Assembly: GCA_947461225.1 (NCBI GenBank)
Contig: CANHJV010000005.1
Location: 1-52,063 of the forward strand
Source: Gemmatimonadota bacterium
GTDB taxonomy: Bacteria; Gemmatimonadota; Gemmatimonadetes; Gemmatimonadales; Gemmatimonadaceae
Direction: 5' to 3'
DNA length: 52,063 bases
Position numbers and translations under genes: made by a program. Shown piece after piece: positions 42,758 to 51,995 of the stretch. The notes below the pieces were generated by a model. That model worked only from the letters and a program-made list of their open reading frames with translations, had not been told where the DNA came from and did no database searches. Numbering within the stretch: position 1 is the stretch's first letter; the number at the start of each line of letters is the position of its first letter.

Positions 42758-43495
42758 ATGCCTGTTGCTCTGCTGACTGATGGTGCGTTTGCCACCGACG
42801 TGCTCGCTCACCCGGGTCTCGTCGTGGTGGATGTCTGGGCCGAATGGTGCACGCCCTGCCGTGCTCTCGTCCCGATTTTCAACACCCTAGCCGATCGCTA
42901 CGACGGTCGGGTTCGCGTGGCCAAGCTCGATGCCGATGCGAATGTGGAAACCGTGACGCGCTTCGACGTACGTGCGCTGCCGACCGTCCTGATCTTTCAA
43001 GGCGGGGTCTTGGTGGAGCGGCTGAGCGGAGCCCGCGCCCTTGGCTTTTACGTCGACGCGATCGACGCGCATCTGGCCCGCGCGGGCGCGGAGGCCGATC
43101 CGGTGGCCGTGCCGTCGGTGACGCGTCCCACGGTGCCCCCGTCGCCGGATTCGGGCCGGGTGGACAGCGCGGCCATTCGCGAAGCGCGGGAGCTCATGGC
43201 GCATCACGAGGCGATTCTGGTGTTCAAGCACAGCAACAGCTGTCCCGTGTCATTCACCGCCAAGCGCCAGTTCGATCAGTTTGTGGCGGCCCATCCCGAC
43301 GTGCCCACGCGCCTCGTGGTCGTGCAGCAGGAGCGCGACCTCTCGAATGCGCTGGAAACGGTGAGCCGGCTTCGCCACGAGTCGCCGCAGGCGCTCATCG
43401 TGCGGGAGGGGCGGGTGCTCTGGGATGCCTCGCACGGAGGGATCACGAAGCCGCGTCTCGAGCAGGCCTTCGTGGCGGTGCAGCCTCCGCGATAG
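42758..43495 (+). CDS. thioredoxin-bacilliredoxin (YtxJ-like) fusion
   Basis: The predicted protein has 245 residues. A complete thioredoxin domain (about 3-105) has WAEWCTPCRAL (C31, C34) and the cis-Pro segment RALPTVLIF. A Pro/Ser-rich linker (about 108-135) leads to a second thioredoxin-fold domain (about 138-240) that resembles YtxJ/BrxC monothiol bacilliredoxins: ILVFKHSNSCPVSFTAKRQF, with a single active Cys (C162). YtxJ removes bacillithiol from proteins in Firmicutes and relatives. A fusion would let the dithiol domain recycle the monothiol domain. Whether this organism makes bacillithiol cannot be seen here. There is no signal peptide, so it is cytoplasmic. The start is set by the thioredoxin fold and the TATCGT box. 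Confidence 0.88.
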   Translation: MPVALLTDGAFATDVLAHPGLVVVDVWAEWCTPCRALVPIFNTLADRYDGRVRVAKLDADANVETVTRFDVRALPTVLIFQGGVLVERLSGARALGFYVDAIDAHLARAGAEADPVAVPSVTRPTVPPSPDSGRVDSAAIREARELMAHHEAILVFKHSNSCPVSFTAKRQFDQFVAAHPDVPTRLVVVQQERDLSNALETVSRLRHESPQALIVREGRVLWDASHGGITKPRLEQAFVAVQPPR

Positions 43496-43556
43496 TGCAG
43501 CGGGGGCCCCACGGGCGCGATCACGGCCGCGCGGCCACGCGATTGCGCCGGTTGAA

Positions 43557-44003
43557 CTAGGCGAGCGCTTGCCGGATCGCCCGCGCCATCGTTTCCCACG
43601 CAAAGGGCTTTTCCACGAGCGGCGTCTCCGCTTGCCCCGAGGTCTGCGGCGTCATCAGATCCGCGGCGTATCCACTCATGTAGAGCACGCGGATGCCAGT
43701 GCGCAGCCCCTGCATGTGCTTCGCGAGCGTTACGCCGTCCATCTCCGGCATCAGCACGTCGGTCAGCAGCAGATCGATCGCGCACGGCTCCGCGCGCGCG
43801 ACGTCCAGCGCCTGGGCGCCATGCTCCGCTTCGAGCACGTGGTACCCGAGGCGTGTCAGCATGCGCGCCGTCACGCGACGCACCGCGACCTCATCTTCGA
43901 CCAGCAGAATCGTTTCGTCGCCCCCCGGTGGCGTTGAGCCCGTCGGAAGGGGAAGTTCAGTGTCGTGCACAAGTGTCCTGGCAAGGTCTATGAAGTCGGG
44001 CAT
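43557..44003 (-). CDS. single-domain response regulator
   Basis: The predicted protein has 148 residues. A short N-terminal extension (1-28) precedes a receiver domain: ILLVEDEVAVRR (acidic pocket E36-D37), LLLTDVLMPEMDG (phosphorylated D82), the conserved Ser of MSGYA and Lys of VEKPF. No output domain is present, so it acts through protein contacts, like CheY or the detached receivers that pair with hybrid kinases. The LMPEMDG and SGYA pattern is typical of receivers attached to PAS/hybrid histidine kinases. It is divergent from the hybrid histidine kinase at 44328, with a 324-bp gap. Upstream on the minus strand TACAAT ends 4 bases before the ATG, consistent with a short or absent leader. 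Confidence 0.9.
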   Translation of the reverse strand: MPDFIDLARTLVHDTELPLPTGSTPPGGDETILLVEDEVAVRRVTARMLTRLGYHVLEAEHGAQALDVARAEPCAIDLLLTDVLMPEMDGVTLAKHMQGLRTGIRVLYMSGYAADLMTPQTSGQAETPLVEKPFAWETMARAIRQALA

Positions 44004-44327
44004 TTCAATTGTAGCGAACTGGACCGATCCCGTGTGGTAGACTGTAGTCGAATCCGCTCGTCCCGGTAAATATGCCGTTCGCCGGGGCGAAGCGCGCCTT
44101 CCGGGAACTCGGGCAATCGCTCGGGCCGTAGCTTGGGCAGCCATCCGGCTGCATTGCTGAGCGGAGCCGGATGGCCGTACATTGCTCCCGAGGGCGTCGC
44201 GCGGCCGTTGCAGGCCGAGTACGTCCGCGGCACTGGGTCACGCGGTCGGTTCTTGCACGAATCTGTGTCGCTGATGATCGAGCACCGATCACATCGAGTT
44301 CGTCGTCTCGATTAGAGCAGGGGCAAT
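44004..44327. promoter_or_regulatory. divergent regulatory region with hairpin and micro-ORF
   Basis: These 324 bases lie between the response regulator and the hybrid kinase. On the plus strand a 19-codon frame (44072-44131) starts two bases after TAAAT. It is followed by an 11-bp stem, GCCATCCGGCT (44140-44150) and AGCCGGATGGC (44165-44175), with a 14-base loop. A leader or attenuator is possible but no known riboswitch was recognised. On the minus strand TACAAT near 44008-44013 is the probable -10 box of the response regulator. No larger gene is convincing. Confidence 0.4.
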
Positions 44328-46055
44328 GTGTCGGAGTACTCGTCGGTGATCACGAACGCAGCCGGCCAGGTGGCCCCGGTGGTGGCCCCGGTGGTAGCCC
44401 CGGTGGTGGCCCCAGTGGTGGGCGACGGCGGTGACCTCTCCGCAGGTGAGCGCCCCTCCTCTCAGGAGCCGCGCGATTCCGAACGATTGCGTCGGCTCTC
44501 CGAAATCATCGTGTCCTTCCATGCGGCCGGCACCGTGGCCGATGTCGTCAAAGGGCTCGGCGACGAGTTGCTGCGATTGTGCGCCGCCGACCGTGTCGAT
44601 GTCGAGGTGCTTCGCGGAGCGCGTCGCACCGAGCACCACGCCATCCGGGAGGGATCGGGGCCGATCGCCAGTGACGCCGTATCCGACCACGAGCCGCTGC
44701 GCATCGCCCTGCCGCGACGCGATGGCAGTCGACTCGGCACACTCGTGCTCACGCGGCTGTCCGCGCCCTTCAGCGCCGACGAGATTTCGATGGCCGTACA
44801 GGTGGCACAGGTCGGGGCGGTGACGATCGAGACGCTCGACTTGATCGACGCCCTGCGTGATGCCGACGAGCGGAAGGATCGCTTTCTCGCCACGCTGGCC
44901 CACGAGCTGCGCAATCCGCTCACGCCGATCGTGAATGCCGTGGCCATGCTCGATCGCGTGGCGGCGTCGCACAGCGGGGTGGCACGCGCGAAGGCAACGA
45001 TCGACCGCCAGTCCAGTCAGCTGGTGCGGCTGATCGACGATCTGATGGACGTCAGCCGCGTGACGCAGGACCGCCTCGAATTACGTCGGGACGTCGTGTT
45101 GTTGCGTGATGTGTTTGAACTGGCGTTCGAGGCCATCCGGCCCGTGCTCATCGAGCGCAACCTGCACCTGACCGTCAACATGCCCGACGAGCCGATCGGA
45201 CTGTTCGTCGATCCGGCGCGTCTGGCGCAGGCCCTCACGAACATCCTGAGCAACGCCGTCAAGTACACCGACCCGAACGGCGACGTGACGGTGACCGTGC
45301 ACAACACCGACGCTGCCGTGCGCATCGAAGTGTCCGATACCGGCATCGGGATACCGCCCGAGCAACTCGATCACGTGTTTGAGATGTTCACGCGGGTGTA
45401 CGACCACGGCAGTCGCATGCCCGCCGGGCTGGGCATTGGGCTCGCGCTGGCGCGCCGACTGGTCGAAATGCACGGCGGCACGATGACCGCGCATAGCGCC
45501 GGCGCGGGGCAGGGCAGCACGTTCCGCGTCACCCTGCCGCGCGTCGTGAGTGCCGATGCCCATCACGATCAACTCCTCAAGGTGAGCGCCGACCGATCGA
45601 ACGCCTCGGCGGAGATTCCGGCCGTGCCGTTGCCGATGGCCGCGCCCCGGTTTGTGCCACGCGTCGCCGGTCGGCGCGTGTTGGTGGTCGACGACAATAT
45701 CGACGCCGCCGATAGCCTCGCCCTGTTGCTGGAGCGAGAGGGGCATCAGGTCTCCGTGGCGTACGATGGTGAGCACGCCGTGCGGGTCTATGCCGAACAG
45801 CATCCGGAAGCGGTCGTCCTGGACATCGGCCTGCCACTCCTCGACGGCTACGAAGCCGCCCGGGCCATGCGATTGGCGCAAGGCGATCATCCCCTGCTGC
45901 TCATCGCACTGACGGGCTGGGGGCAAGGCGAGGACCGGCGGCGGTCACAGGACGCCGGATTCGACCATCATCTGGTCAAGCCGATTTCGCCCCGGACGAT
46001 TCATGCGTTGCTGGTCGAGCATACCCGCCTCGCGCCGTCTGCTCCAACGAGCTAG
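44328..46055 (+). CDS. hybrid histidine kinase with receiver domain
   Basis: The predicted protein has 575 residues and no membrane segment. A repeat linker (about 15-30, APVV units) leads to a divergent GAF-like sensor region (about 50-175), then a HisKA domain with LAHELRNPL (phosphorylated H192), a HATPase domain (N-box ALTNILSNAVKY, G1 DTGIGIP, G2 GLGIGLALA) and a C-terminal receiver (about 440-565) with DDN and LDIGLPLLDG (D499). It should be a cytoplasmic hybrid kinase that can pass phosphate to its own receiver or to the separate response regulator at 43557-44003. The start is a GTG at 44328 set just before the repeat; no Shine-Dalgarno sequence is clear. The M1 peptidase gene begins 42 bases downstream. 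Confidence 0.93.
   Translation: MSEYSSVITNAAGQVAPVVAPVVAPVVAPVVGDGGDLSAGERPSSQEPRDSERLRRLSEIIVSFHAAGTVADVVKGLGDELLRLCAADRVDVEVLRGARRTEHHAIREGSGPIASDAVSDHEPLRIALPRRDGSRLGTLVLTRLSAPFSADEISMAVQVAQVGAVTIETLDLIDALRDADERKDRFLATLAHELRNPLTPIVNAVAMLDRVAASHSGVARAKATIDRQSSQLVRLIDDLMDVSRVTQDRLELRRDVVLLRDVFELAFEAIRPVLIERNLHLTVNMPDEPIGLFVDPARLAQALTNILSNAVKYTDPNGDVTVTVHNTDAAVRIEVSDTGIGIPPEQLDHVFEMFTRVYDHGSRMPAGLGIGLALARRLVEMHGGTMTAHSAGAGQGSTFRVTLPRVVSADAHHDQLLKVSADRSNASAEIPAVPLPMAAPRFVPRVAGRRVLVVDDNIDAADSLALLLEREGHQVSVAYDGEHAVRVYAEQHPEAVVLDIGLPLLDGYEAARAMRLAQGDHPLLLIALTGWGQGEDRRRSQDAGFDHHLVKPISPRTIHALLVEHTRLAPSAPTS
44370..44417 (+). repeat. 12-bp tandem repeat (4 units) in hybrid kinase gene
   Basis: Four copies of gtggccccggtg (the third gta, the fourth with an a near the end) encode VAPV-type repeats at residues 15-30. 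Confidence 0.97.
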
Positions 46056-46097
46056 ACATTAGGGACGCTGTTTCATCGCTCCCCGGCCCCTTTGCCG

Positions 46098-48242
46098 ATG
46101 TCTCCGTTTCTCGTCGTTCGCCACCGCCCTGCCGTCGCGGCTGCACTGCTGTCGCTCGCGGCCGCAGCCCCCGGTCGGTTGCATGCCCAAGCCGTGTCTG
46201 CTGCCGCGCCTGCCGCGGCCGCGGCCACATCCCCCGCCAACTCCGCCACGCCGCCGCGCGCTGTTCGGCGCGATGTGCCGCTCACGAATAGCATCCGTCG
46301 CGCCTACGCGGCGGGCACGCGTGATTCCACGGGACGACCGGGGCGCAACTACTGGCAGCTGCGCACCGATTACGCGATCGACGTGTCGCTCGACGCGGCC
46401 ACGTCGCGACTGACCGGCACGGCGCGTATCACGCTGCACAACAGCAGCCCCGACCCCCTGCGCGACATCGGTCTCCGCCTCGATCCGAATCACTTCCTCG
46501 GGAACGCGCCGCACGCGGCCCCGTGGGTCCCGGCCGAGGTGACCGATGGTATGGTCATCTCGCGCATGACGATCGACGGCAAGCCCGTCAACCTCGCGTC
46601 CAACGCGGCGCCCGCCGGCGATGGCGGATCGGGCGCGCGCGCGATCGTGGCCGCACAACAGAACGCCGCCAACGCGCCCACGGGCGAAGCCGTCCTGCGC
46701 AACGGACGGTCCACGGCCGCCAGCGTGCGACTCGGGACGCCGATCGCGGCCGGCGCGAAGGCGGTGCTCGAGATCGCCTGGTCGCACAAGCTCCCCGGCG
46801 GGCCCGGCACCGGACACCGCATGGTGCAGCGATGGGCGGATACGCTCTATCAGCCCACGCAGTGGTACCCGCGCGTTGCCGTGTACGACGATCTGCGCGG
46901 CTGGGATAATGAGCTCTACGTCGGCCCGTCGGAGTTCTACAACAACTTCGGCACGTTCGATGTGAATATCGACGTGCCGGCTGGTTGGATCGTGAGCGGC
47001 ACCGGGGTGCTGCAGAACCCCGAGCAGGTGCTCACCGCGGCCGCGCGGGAACGTCTCACCAAGGTCACGCAGTCCGACGCCGTCACCACGATAGTGGGTC
47101 CCGATGAAATCGGTCCGGGGTACGCCACCGCCATGGGCAATGCCGACGGACGACTCGTGTGGCGTTTTCACGCCGACACGGTGAACGATTTCGCGTGGGC
47201 CACCGCCAAGAAGTACGTGTGGAACGCGACCCGCGCCACGATTCCCGGCAAGGGCGCAATCCCGGTGCATATGCTGTTCTTGCCTGGTCGGGCCAATCTG
47301 TTTGCCAAGGCGGGCGAGATCAGTCGCCATGCGCTCGAGTTCTACTCCGCGCTCTGGTTCCCGTATCAGTTCCCGCAGCTCACGCTCCAAGACGGGCCGA
47401 GTTCGGGGATGGAATACCCCATGGTGATCAACTCGAATGCGGGCGCTGCCGACCACGAGACGGGACACATGTGGTGGCCCATGGTCGTCAGCAACAACGA
47501 GACGTGGTACGGCTGGATGGACGAGGGCTTCAATCAGTACATGAACATCCTCTCCGATGCCGACGCCGCGTCGAAGGCGCCGGTGTTCGATGGACTGGGC
47601 CAGAGCTACGGCCGCACCAGTGGCGCGGAAGCCGAGCCGCCGATGATGTGGAACGCCAACTACGCGGGGCCTGGCTTCTACGGGTTCACCACCTATCAAA
47701 AGACCCCGCTGATGCTCTCGGCGCTGGGCGGTATCGTCGGCGACAGCGCCGTGCAGCACGCGCATCGCGCGTGGGCGCAGGCCTGGATGTTCAAGCATCC
47801 GTCGCCGTGGGACTACATGTTCTTCATGAACAAGGCGCTCGGTCGCGATCTCAGTTGGTTCTGGAACAGCTGGCTGTTCACCACCGAAAGCGTGGACGGT
47901 CGCCTGGCCAGCGTGAAGACGCAGGGGATCCGCACCACGGTGACGGTGGCGCAGGACGGCAACATGCCCTCGCCGATCGTCCTTGAAGTGAAGTTCGCCG
48001 CCACCGGCCCGGCCATTCGACCCATGAAGAATGCGGTCATGACGGATAGCGTGACCGCGCTGGTCACCTGGCCGGTGGATGTCTGGTTCGGCGGCCGGCG
48101 GAGCATCACGGCCGACCTCGTGTTCGGCGGACGGAAGATCGAACGCATCACCCTCGACCCGGCGCGGCGCTTCCCCGACCGGAGCCCCGCCGACAACCAA
48201 TGGCCGGCCCCAGCGCCAGCGGTCGTCCCCCCCGCGAAGTAG
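46098..48242 (+). CDS. secreted M1 family metallopeptidase
   Basis: The predicted protein has 714 residues. A signal peptide (about 1-28, ending RLHAQA) shows it is exported. The M1 catalytic features are in order: GMEYP (437-441, replacing GAMEN), zinc motif HETGH (453-457) with the third ligand E476 in WMDEGFN, giving HEXXH-X18-E. The GMEYP variant is common in the bacterial branch close to ERAP/leukotriene-A4-hydrolase-like peptidases of Bacteroidota. A C-terminal beta-rich region follows. It should cleave N-terminal residues from peptides in the periplasm or outside. The ATG at 46098 starts the signal peptide; a TTG six bases earlier is the only other start. It may be co-transcribed with the hybrid kinase 42 bases upstream. 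Confidence 0.92.
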   Translation: MSPFLVVRHRPAVAAALLSLAAAAPGRLHAQAVSAAAPAAAAATSPANSATPPRAVRRDVPLTNSIRRAYAAGTRDSTGRPGRNYWQLRTDYAIDVSLDAATSRLTGTARITLHNSSPDPLRDIGLRLDPNHFLGNAPHAAPWVPAEVTDGMVISRMTIDGKPVNLASNAAPAGDGGSGARAIVAAQQNAANAPTGEAVLRNGRSTAASVRLGTPIAAGAKAVLEIAWSHKLPGGPGTGHRMVQRWADTLYQPTQWYPRVAVYDDLRGWDNELYVGPSEFYNNFGTFDVNIDVPAGWIVSGTGVLQNPEQVLTAAARERLTKVTQSDAVTTIVGPDEIGPGYATAMGNADGRLVWRFHADTVNDFAWATAKKYVWNATRATIPGKGAIPVHMLFLPGRANLFAKAGEISRHALEFYSALWFPYQFPQLTLQDGPSSGMEYPMVINSNAGAADHETGHMWWPMVVSNNETWYGWMDEGFNQYMNILSDADAASKAPVFDGLGQSYGRTSGAEAEPPMMWNANYAGPGFYGFTTYQKTPLMLSALGGIVGDSAVQHAHRAWAQAWMFKHPSPWDYMFFMNKALGRDLSWFWNSWLFTTESVDGRLASVKTQGIRTTVTVAQDGNMPSPIVLEVKFAATGPAIRPMKNAVMTDSVTALVTWPVDVWFGGRRSITADLVFGGRKIERITLDPARRFPDRSPADNQWPAPAPAVVPPAK

Positions 48243-48249
48243 CCAACAT

Positions 48250-48277
48250 TCAAGTCCTCTTCGTCCCAATCCGATAA
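48250..48277 (+). promoter_or_regulatory. sigma-28 (FliA)-like promoter before chemotaxis receptor
   Basis: TCAAGTCC (48250-48257) and TCCGATAA (48270-48277) are separated by 12 bases. The FliA consensus is TAAAGTTT-N11-GCCGATAA. The -10 matches 7 of 8 positions. Transcription would begin near 48284, at the start of the hairpin below. Confidence 0.5.
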
Positions 48278-48283
48278 TCGGAA

Positions 48284-48320
48284 TAGAGAGCCTGCGAACT
48301 ATTTCCTCGGAGGCTCTCTA
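48284..48320 (+). other. hairpin in 5' leader of chemotaxis receptor
   Basis: TAGAGAGCCT (48284-48293) and AGGCTCTCTA (48311-48320) form a perfect 10-bp stem with a 17-base loop. It would sit at the very 5' end of the mRNA made from the sigma-28-like promoter and may stabilise it. It does not fit the cyclic-di-GMP riboswitch consensus. Confidence 0.6.
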
Positions 48321-48371
48321 TCGCCGGCGGCGCAGTCGGCCACTTCGGACGGATCCCTGGGCTATCACATC

Positions 48372-50354
48372 ATGTTTGCACTTCGCTCGCTGCGTGCCCG
48401 CCTGCGCACGATCGCGCTGATCGGCGCCGTTGGAATTCTTGCGGTCGCGGTGTCCGGTCAGGTGGCGCTTCGCGTTGCGAAGGCGGCCACCGCTGATCTG
48501 GGCGACAACAATGTGGCGCAGCGCTATCAGATGGATAGCGACATGATGCATGACGCCATGCGGGCCGATGTGCTCGAAGCCATGCTCATGGGACAGCGGG
48601 GAGACAGCAGCGGTGTCAGCGCGGCCCGCGAGGCGCTGCGCGAGCACGGCACGCGATTCGTGACGTCACTCGACAGCGCAGCCGCATCGATCAAGGACTC
48701 GACGATCGTGGCGTCGCTCCCGGCAACGCGTAAGGACGTTGTCGCCTATGTGAGCGCGGCCGCCGCGGTCATCAACGTCGCGTTGCGCGATCCCGAACAG
48801 GCGCGCACGAATTACGAGGCGTTCCGTACCCAATTCACCGTGGTCGAAGAGCGCATGGAAGCGTTCGGCGATGCGATTCAGGGGAGCTCACGGGCCGTCG
48901 AAGTGAGTACCGCGTCGCGCTTCGCACAGGCGAGCCAGCTCATCTGGGCGATCTTCGCCCTCTTCTTCGTGGTTGGCCTTACGTACGCGTGGCGCATCGC
49001 TCACTCGCTGGGTGTCCGGATGGAGCGCATTGCGGCGCAGGTGGCGCTGTTGCAGCAGCAGGGCGTGGAAGTGGTGTCGCGCGCCTTGGCGTCACTCGCG
49101 CGCGGCGAGATGGTCGCCATCTCGTCGCAGGCGATCACGCCGCTCACTGATCAATCGCCGGACGAACTCGGTGCCGTTGCGGCGGCGGTCGATCGGATGG
49201 CTGCCGAATGTACAGAGTCGCTGGCCGCGTGTGGCCGAGCGCAGCGGGCGGTCACGCACACCGTCCAGGAAATCGAACGGATCGCCGGCCAGGCGCGCCA
49301 AGGCATTCTCGATGGACGCAGCGATCGCACCGCCGTGCAGGGCCGCTACGCCGACGTCCTCGCGGGTGTGGACGGACTGATGACCGCGATCGCGACACCG
49401 CTGGCCGCAGCGCAGTATGCGCTATCCGAAATGGCGGACCGCAATCTCGAAGTGCGCATGGATGGCGAATTCGCCGGCGAGTTTGCGCTGGTGCAGGAAT
49501 CGTTGAACGCGGCCGTAGGCAACATGGCGACCGCGCTCGGCCAGGTGCGCGCCTCGGCCTTCCAGGTCGACGACGCGGCGGGCCAGCTGTCCTCGGGCGC
49601 GCAGCAGTTGGCGGACGGTGCTTCGACGCAGGCGGCCAACGCCGAGGAAATCAGCGCGGCGGTCACGGAATTGCAGATCGTGGCGCAGCGGTCCGCAACG
49701 CAGGCCGTCGAAGTGCAAACCGCCGCCCGCCTCGCGCGGGACAGTGTACAAGTGGGTGCCGAGTCGATGGTGGCGATGGGCGAAGACATGCTGCGCATCA
49801 AGCAATCGGCCGATGCCACGCAGCGCATCGTGAAGACGATCGATGAGATCGCATTCCAGACGAACTTGCTCGCCCTCAATGCCGCCGTGGAAGCCGCGCG
49901 CGCCGGAGATGCCGGTCGCGGATTCGCGGTGGTGGCGGAAGAAGTCCGCGCGCTGGCGATCCGGTCTGCGGAAGCGGCCAAGCAGACCGCCGCGTTGATC
50001 GAGGAAGAAATTCAGAACGTGAGTCGTGGGGTGCAGCGCGAGCAGTCGGTGCGCGAGCAACTCGTCACCGCGCGGGCTCAGGTGGAGCGCGTTGGCCTCG
50101 TCGTCGAGGAGATCGTGACGGCGTCGGCCCTGCAGGCGCGCGGGCTCGACGAAGTGAGTCGCGGTGTGTCGCTCATGAGCGAGGTCACGCAGACGGTGGC
50201 CAGCAATGCCGAAGAAAGTGCGGCCGCGTCGGAAGAGCTCCTCGGACAGGCCGGCGCACTGACCGAGGCCGTGAGTGGCTTCAAGACGCGTGAGATCGAA
50301 ACGCGTGAGGACGATTCGCACTCGCTGAACGCTCGGCGCCGAAAGGTCGCGTAG
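48372..50354 (+). CDS. methyl-accepting chemotaxis protein
   Basis: The predicted protein has 660 residues. Two membrane helices (about 13-35 and 188-207) enclose a helical periplasmic sensor of about 150 residues (four-helix-bundle type, with an early MLMGQRG segment). A HAMP-like region and a second helical stretch (about 210-400) follow. The signalling domain (about 415-640) has the canonical tip [20 protein letters not shown], then [16 protein letters not shown]. It senses a periplasmic signal and controls CheA. No CheA, CheW or flagellar genes are in the window. The sigma-28-like promoter upstream suggests co-regulation with motility genes. There is no obvious C-terminal CheR/CheB pentapeptide (it ends in RRRKVA). 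The ATG at 48372 begins the first helix. Confidence 0.94.
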   Translation: MFALRSLRARLRTIALIGAVGILAVAVSGQVALRVAKAATADLGDNNVAQRYQMDSDMMHDAMRADVLEAMLMGQRGDSSGVSAAREALREHGTRFVTSLDSAAASIKDSTIVASLPATRKDVVAYVSAAAAVINVALRDPEQARTNYEAFRTQFTVVEERMEAFGDAIQGSSRAVEVSTASRFAQASQLIWAIFALFFVVGLTYAWRIAHSLGVRMERIAAQVALLQQQGVEVVSRALASLARGEMVAISSQAITPLTDQSPDELGAVAAAVDRMAAECTESLAACGRAQRAVTHTVQEIERIAGQARQGILDGRSDRTAVQGRYADVLAGVDGLMTAIATPLAAAQYALSEMADRNLEVRMDGEFAGEFALVQESLNAAVGNMATALGQVRASAFQVDDAAGQLSSGAQQLADGASTQAANAEEISAAVTELQIVAQRSATQAVEVQTAARLARDSVQVGAESMVAMGEDMLRIKQSADATQRIVKTIDEIAFQTNLLALNAAVEAARAGDAGRGFAVVAEEVRALAIRSAEAAKQTAALIEEEIQNVSRGVQREQSVREQLVTARAQVERVGLVVEEIVTASALQARGLDEVSRGVSLMSEVTQTVASNAEESAAASEELLGQAGALTEAVSGFKTREIETREDDSHSLNARRRKVA

Positions 50355-50426
50355 TCGCGACGGCCGTTGCTGTTGGCCGTTGTTGTTGGCGCCTGCCGTC
50401 CCTCTGTCGCCGCGCCGAGAAATGGG

Positions 50427-50432
50427 TAGCTT
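50427..50432 (+). promoter_or_regulatory. -10 box (TAGCTT) for leaderless amidase gene
   Basis: TAGCTT ends 6 bases before the ATG at 50439, again with no Shine-Dalgarno sequence. The 84-bp gap upstream also holds gttgctgttggc and gttgttgttggc, a short direct repeat. Confidence 0.5.
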
Positions 50433-50438
50433 CGGCGT

Positions 50439-51995
50439 ATGACCCGACACGCCCAGTTCGCCACGGCCCTGCTGCTCGCCGCCACGTCCGCCACGACGAT
50501 CGGCGCGCAGCCGGCTCGTCGCCCGTTTCGCCTTGAAGAGGCGACCATCGCGCAGATCCATGCCGCGTTCAAGGCGAAGACGCTCACCTGTCGCACGCTC
50601 ACGAAGGCGTACCTCGATCGCATCGACGCCCTCGACAAGCGAGGCCCGGCGATCAATGCCATCATTCTCGTGAATCCGCAGGCACTCGCCGTGGCCGACT
50701 CGCTCGACAAGCGATACGCCGCTGTCGGCCCCACGGGACCGCTGCATTGCATCCCGATGATCGTGAAGGACAACTTCGAGACCGTCGGCCTGCAGACCAC
50801 CGGCGGGTCGCTGGCGCTCGAAGGATGGAAGCCGCTGCAGGATGCGACCATGGTGCGGCAGATCAAGAACGCCGGCGCGATCGTGCTGGCCAAATCGAAT
50901 CTCGCGGAGTGGGCGTTTACGCCATACGAAACCGTGAGTTCGATCCTGCCGGGCTATTCGCATAACCCGTATGCGCTCGATCGGGTCACCGCCGGCTCGA
51001 GCGGCGGCACTGCCGCCGCCGTCGCCGCCAGCTTCGGGGCCGTCGGACTCGGCACGGATACCGGCAACTCGATTCGCGGTCCCTCGGCGCATCAGGCACT
51101 GGTCGGCATTCGGTCCACCATGGGCCTCACGTCGCGCGCTGGCGTGATCCCGCTCAACGCCTCGGCCGACGTGGCCGGCCCGATGGCCCGCACCGTCGCC
51201 GATGCCGTGGCGGTGTTCGATGTCGTGGTGGGCAGTGATCCCGCCGACTCCGTCACCGCACCAGCCGACGCGAAGCGCAGCGCGTCGTATGCGAGCTTCC
51301 TGGTGCGCGGCGCGCTCAAGGGCGCGCGCATCGGCATTCTGCGGCAAGCCTACGAGCGCCCCACGCTCGACGCTGAGGTGCAGCGCGTCTTCGAGCGCGC
51401 CGTGGCCGACTTGCGGGCACAGGGCGCCGTGATCGTCGAGGCGCGCGTCGACTCGCTCGACGCGATTCAGCGCCGCCAGCAGGGTGGCTGCAATCGATTC
51501 AAGGCCGATCTCGAGCGCTACTTCGCGGCTCGTGGCTCGAATGCACCGGTGAAGACCATCGACGACATCATTCGCAGCCGGAAGTTCCATCCCACCGTCG
51601 AACAGCGACTGCGCGATGCGGCGCCGGCAACCGAACTCCCCGAGGCCAGCGCCGGCTGTCAGAGCCGTGAGCGTGTGCGTTCGGCGCTGCGCGACGCGGT
51701 GCTGCAGATGATGGATTCGCTCAAGATCGACGCCGCCATCTATCCCACGTGGAGCAACCCGCCTCGTCTCATCGGCGACCTGAACACGCCGCATGGCGAC
51801 AACAGTCAACTGTTCTCGCCGAGCACCGGCTTCCCGGCCATCACCGTGCCGATGGGCTATACCCGCGACAATCGCCTGCCCGCGGGCATCAGCTTCCTGG
51901 GTCGCCCGTGGAGCGAAGGGCGGCTCATTCAGCTCGTCTACGACTACGAGCAGACCACCACGCACCGCCGCGCGCCCGTGCTGTCGGCGCGTTGA
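50439..51995 (+). CDS. secreted amidase signature family enzyme
   Basis: The predicted protein has 518 residues. A signal peptide (about 1-23, ending TIGAQP) indicates export. The amidase-signature catalytic triad is visible: Lys in IVKDNFE (K110), the cis-Ser in AGSSGGT (S187/S188) and the nucleophile Ser in DTGNSIRGP (S211). The usual DTGGSIR is changed to DTGNSIR, a change next to the nucleophile. The enzyme hydrolyses amide bonds of small molecules or peptides; the substrate cannot be deduced. It is longer than gatA-type amidases only through the signal peptide and no other gat genes are present, so it is not the tRNA amidotransferase. The start is supported by the TAGCTT box. Confidence 0.92.
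   Translation: MTRHAQFATALLLAATSATTIGAQPARRPFRLEEATIAQIHAAFKAKTLTCRTLTKAYLDRIDALDKRGPAINAIILVNPQALAVADSLDKRYAAVGPTGPLHCIPMIVKDNFETVGLQTTGGSLALEGWKPLQDATMVRQIKNAGAIVLAKSNLAEWAFTPYETVSSILPGYSHNPYALDRVTAGSSGGTAAAVAASFGAVGLGTDTGNSIRGPSAHQALVGIRSTMGLTSRAGVIPLNASADVAGPMARTVADAVAVFDVVVGSDPADSVTAPADAKRSASYASFLVRGALKGARIGILRQAYERPTLDAEVQRVFERAVADLRAQGAVIVEARVDSLDAIQRRQQGGCNRFKADLERYFAARGSNAPVKTIDDIIRSRKFHPTVEQRLRDAAPATELPEASAGCQSRERVRSALRDAVLQMMDSLKIDAAIYPTWSNPPRLIGDLNTPHGDNSQLFSPSTGFPAITVPMGYTRDNRLPAGISFLGRPWSEGRLIQLVYDYEQTTTHRRAPVLSAR

Noticed and set aside
46059-48269. Minus-strand frame of 736 codons opposite the M1 peptidase
   Set aside because: It is an antisense shadow; the plus-strand gene has a signal peptide and complete zinc motif.
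48243-48371. Cyclic-di-GMP riboswitch before the chemotaxis receptor
   Set aside because: The leader has a simple 10-bp stem but lacks the conserved GEMM core and tetraloop receptor pattern.
49422-51965. Minus-strand frame of 847 codons across the chemotaxis receptor and the amidase
   Set aside because: It spans two clear genes and their intergenic gap antisense, and has no recognisable domain.
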